Shown here: piece by piece, positions 14,364 through 15,862 of the stretch
Position numbering within the stretch: the first letter of the stretch is position 1
Layout: each line of letters opens with the position of its first letter
Assembly: GCA_025924495.1 (NCBI GenBank)
Contig: JAICIG010000156.1
Span: forward strand, 1-15,862
Reading direction: 5' to 3'
Source of the DNA: Pirellulales bacterium
Lineage (GTDB): Bacteria > Planctomycetota > Planctomycetia > Pirellulales > JAICIG01
DNA length: 15,862 nucleotides
The notes under the pieces: generated by a model
What the model was told of the DNA's origin: nothing
The model's input: the letters and a program-made list of their open reading frames with translations, nothing else
Databases searched by the model: none
Program-made: the position numbers and the translations under genes

Positions 14364-15485
14364 TTAATCAATTTCGGCCGCTGCAGTCCGCGGCATCCAG
14401 CGGCAGAGCAATAAGCCGCCAAAATAAAGTAGCGTTAATGGCACCGCCATCAGGAAGATGCTGTAAGGATCGGCCGGCGTAAGAATGGCCGAGAGGATAA
14501 AGATCACCAGCACGGCAATTCGCCATTTCTCGATGTAGGCCTGCAGGCTGAAAATGCCAATCCTTTCCAGGAACAGCATCACCAGCGGCAATTGGAAGCT
14601 GACGCCAAACCCCAAAGGCAGAAACAGCACGAAGCTGAGCCATTCGCTGATGCGCGGCTCGGGATCGAATCCCAACCATTGGTTGAAGCTGAACAAGAAG
14701 TTCAACACCGGCTCGAAAACGAACAAATAAGCCAACGCCGCCCCGGCCAGAAACAGGCCCAGGCTCATCGGTAAGAAGCGATAAACGTACTTCTTTTCAT
14801 GCGGGTAAAGTCCCGCCGCCACAAAAGCCCAGATCTGATAGAAAACCCAAGGGCTGGACACGACCACGCCCACGACGAACGACGCTTTCATCCAGATCGA
14901 AAATGCTTCTTGAGCGCTGAGCGTCGTCGGATTGGTGCGCGGGTCTTCCGCCACCGGATGCCAGTTGAAGATTGGAATTAGGCTGGCTGCCGAAGCAATC
15001 TTGCGAGGCTTGGGAGTCTCGGCCTCCTCAGCCGAGACCTTGGTCGTGGCTGGACCCGCTTGATCGGAACTTGATGGCTGTTGGGCCGCCAGATCGACAT
15101 CCTTAAATGCCTGCGGCTCCGCGCGTTTGAGACCGCTCAGCACTTGGCGCGGGTGAATGTAGCGAATCTCCAGGACCATGTGGTCTGTCTTCACGAGGTG
15201 CTCGACCTCGGCGAGCGTGTAAAAGGAGTCCTCGTTCTTTTCCGCTCGTTCGGCAGACCAGAGCTTGAAATCGTCGATTGACTTGTTCTCGTAAAACACG
15301 CCCAAGGCTTGCGACAGCGGTCGCTCGATTACTTTGACGACCCACTTGCCAAGCGGCAGGCCGAGCAGCACGCCGATCGCCAGCCCGAGAACCGCTTTGA
15401 ACAGCGAAACCCGCAACTCTTCGAGGTGCTCCCCGAAGGTCATCGTGGTTTCCTGAAACAAATCTTCGTCGCGTTTGGCAGGCAT
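14364..15485 (-). CDS. tatC: Sec-independent translocase subunit TatC with a long periplasmic loop
   Basis: Core membrane subunit of the twin-arginine translocase, which recognises the RR signal of folded export substrates. Six membrane helices fit: about 26-48, 200-222, 236-258, 282-306, 322-338 and 341-361. Recognition features are kept: FGEHLEELRVSLFK near the start, FYQIWAFVAAGLYPHEKKY with Phe221 and Glu230 (the positions of Phe94 and Glu103 in Escherichia coli) and LTPADPYS with Asp339. At 373 residues it is over 100 longer than usual. The excess lies between helices 1 and 2 (about 60-190), a Lys-, Glu-, Pro- and Ser-rich periplasmic segment. The glutamate usually found in helix 6 (LYE) is Phe355 (LLYFGG). 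No tatA is in the window. The start at 15485 has no Shine-Dalgarno; Met15 is an alternative. A good promoter lies about 65 bases upstream. Confidence 0.95.
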   Translation of the reverse strand: MPAKRDEDLFQETTMTFGEHLEELRVSLFKAVLGLAIGVLLGLPLGKWVVKVIERPLSQALGVFYENKSIDDFKLWSAERAEKNEDSFYTLAEVEHLVKTDHMVLEIRYIHPRQVLSGLKRAEPQAFKDVDLAAQQPSSSDQAGPATTKVSAEEAETPKPRKIASAASLIPIFNWHPVAEDPRTNPTTLSAQEAFSIWMKASFVVGVVVSSPWVFYQIWAFVAAGLYPHEKKYVYRFLPMSLGLFLAGAALAYLFVFEPVLNFLFSFNQWLGFDPEPRISEWLSFVLFLPLGFGVSFQLPLVMLFLERIGIFSLQAYIEKWRIAVLVIFILSAILTPADPYSIFLMAVPLTLLYFGGLLLCRWMPRTAAAEID

Positions 15486-15550
15486 GGCCGGCAGGAAAGA
15501 CGAATTGGACGTCTAAGGCGGGATTAAAAACGGCGGGCTCCCCAGAAGCG

Positions 15551-15579
15551 ATCATAGCACCGCCCCATGGCACCAGCAA
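15551..15579 (-). promoter_or_regulatory. Sigma-70-type promoter of tatC
   Basis: On the minus strand, TTGCTG (15579-15574) and TATGAT (15556-15551) are separated by exactly 17 bases; the -10 matches five of six consensus bases. Transcription would start near 15544, giving tatC a leader of about 58 bases. It lies in the 236-base divergent interval between tatC and the isomerase gene. Confidence 0.55.
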
Positions 15580-15721
15580 CCGAATTGGCCGAGCATTCTG
15601 AAGTTGCAAAATCGACCGAAATCGAGATGATGACGGCGGTTAGTAGCACCGGGCGCGCCCGAACGAAGCAAGACCGCTGCGCTGCCCGCGCCAGTTTCGC
15701 CGAAAAGTGAAAGCCCATTCC

Positions 15722-15862
15722 ATGGCCCCTTTATATCCGCTCCGATTTCGTCCCATTCTGAAGCGATACCTATGGGGCGGTCGACGCCTGGAAAGCGCGC
15801 TCGGCAAATCGCTCGGCGAGGGCAACGACTATGCCGAGAGCTGGGAAGTCTGCGATCATGAC
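15722..15862 (+). CDS. manA: Mannose-6-phosphate isomerase, class I, 3' part outside the window
   Basis: First 47 codons of a cupin-fold, zinc-dependent phosphomannose isomerase, which interconverts mannose 6-phosphate and fructose 6-phosphate. The start MAPLYPLRFRPILKRYLWGG is followed by RLESALGK, then YAESWEVCDHD, matching the family pattern YPL-F-PI-K---WGG...AESWE. Catalytic zinc ligands are expected further downstream and are not in view. The ATG at 15722 begins close to the conserved block; an in-frame GTG at 15707 could add five residues. No strong Shine-Dalgarno is seen (GTGAAAG is about ten bases upstream). It is divergent from tatC. Assignment rests on the N-terminal signature alone but that signature is quite specific. 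Confidence 0.85.
   Translation, partial: MAPLYPLRFRPILKRYLWGGRRLESALGKSLGEGNDYAESWEVCDHD

Noticed and set aside
1..15862. tRNA, rRNA, CRISPR array, insertion sequence or defence island
   Set aside because: Looked for on both strands; no repeat-spacer array, cloverleaf, transposase frame or toxin-antitoxin pair could be supported. The Uma2 protein alone is not evidence for a restriction system.

Overview
The window reads as a chromosomal segment of a planctomycete, most likely of the Pirellulales type. This is an inference from several visible traits: a GC-rich sequence with few strong Shine-Dalgarno sites; a Ser/Thr kinase with a planctomycete-style N-terminus, a DMG in place of DFG and a C-terminal membrane anchor; a BBP2/OmpL-like porin; a TatC with a very long first periplasmic loop; and a GYF_2 (DUF4339) membrane protein.

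Layout. Positions 1-1547 hold the tail of a GNAT acetyltransferase, a small helical hypothetical protein and, on the minus strand, a Uma2-family PD-(D/E)XK protein. Positions 1663-6744 hold polA, coaE and rho on the plus strand: DNA repair and replication, the last step of CoA synthesis, and transcription termination. Positions 6774-8867 hold ribH, nusB and ftsY: riboflavin synthesis, antitermination, and membrane targeting by SRP. Positions 8952-11442 hold a membrane-anchored Ser/Thr kinase preceded by the best plus-strand promoter of the window, a doubtful small secreted ORF, and a GYF_2 protein with one C-terminal membrane helix. Positions 11853-14244 hold a signal-peptide-bearing porin closed by a strong intrinsic terminator, then about 500 bases of hairpin-rich non-coding DNA, then a P-II nitrogen regulator. 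On the minus strand, 15485-14364 is tatC with a good divergent promoter; the right edge cuts the first 47 codons of a mannose-6-phosphate isomerase.

Most genes are housekeeping genes and I see no CRISPR array, tRNA, rRNA, insertion sequence or defence cassette. The points most worth a second look are: the P-II protein has Phe at position 51, the usual uridylylation tyrosine; the porin/P-II intergenic region carries several long inverted repeats, including a perfect 14-bp stem; the porin leader carries a second strong hairpin; TatC has a loop insertion of roughly 130 residues and lacks the usual glutamate of its last helix; and the kinase ends right after its membrane helix, beside a GYF_2 membrane protein that could be a partner. 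I found no convincing new multi-gene system.
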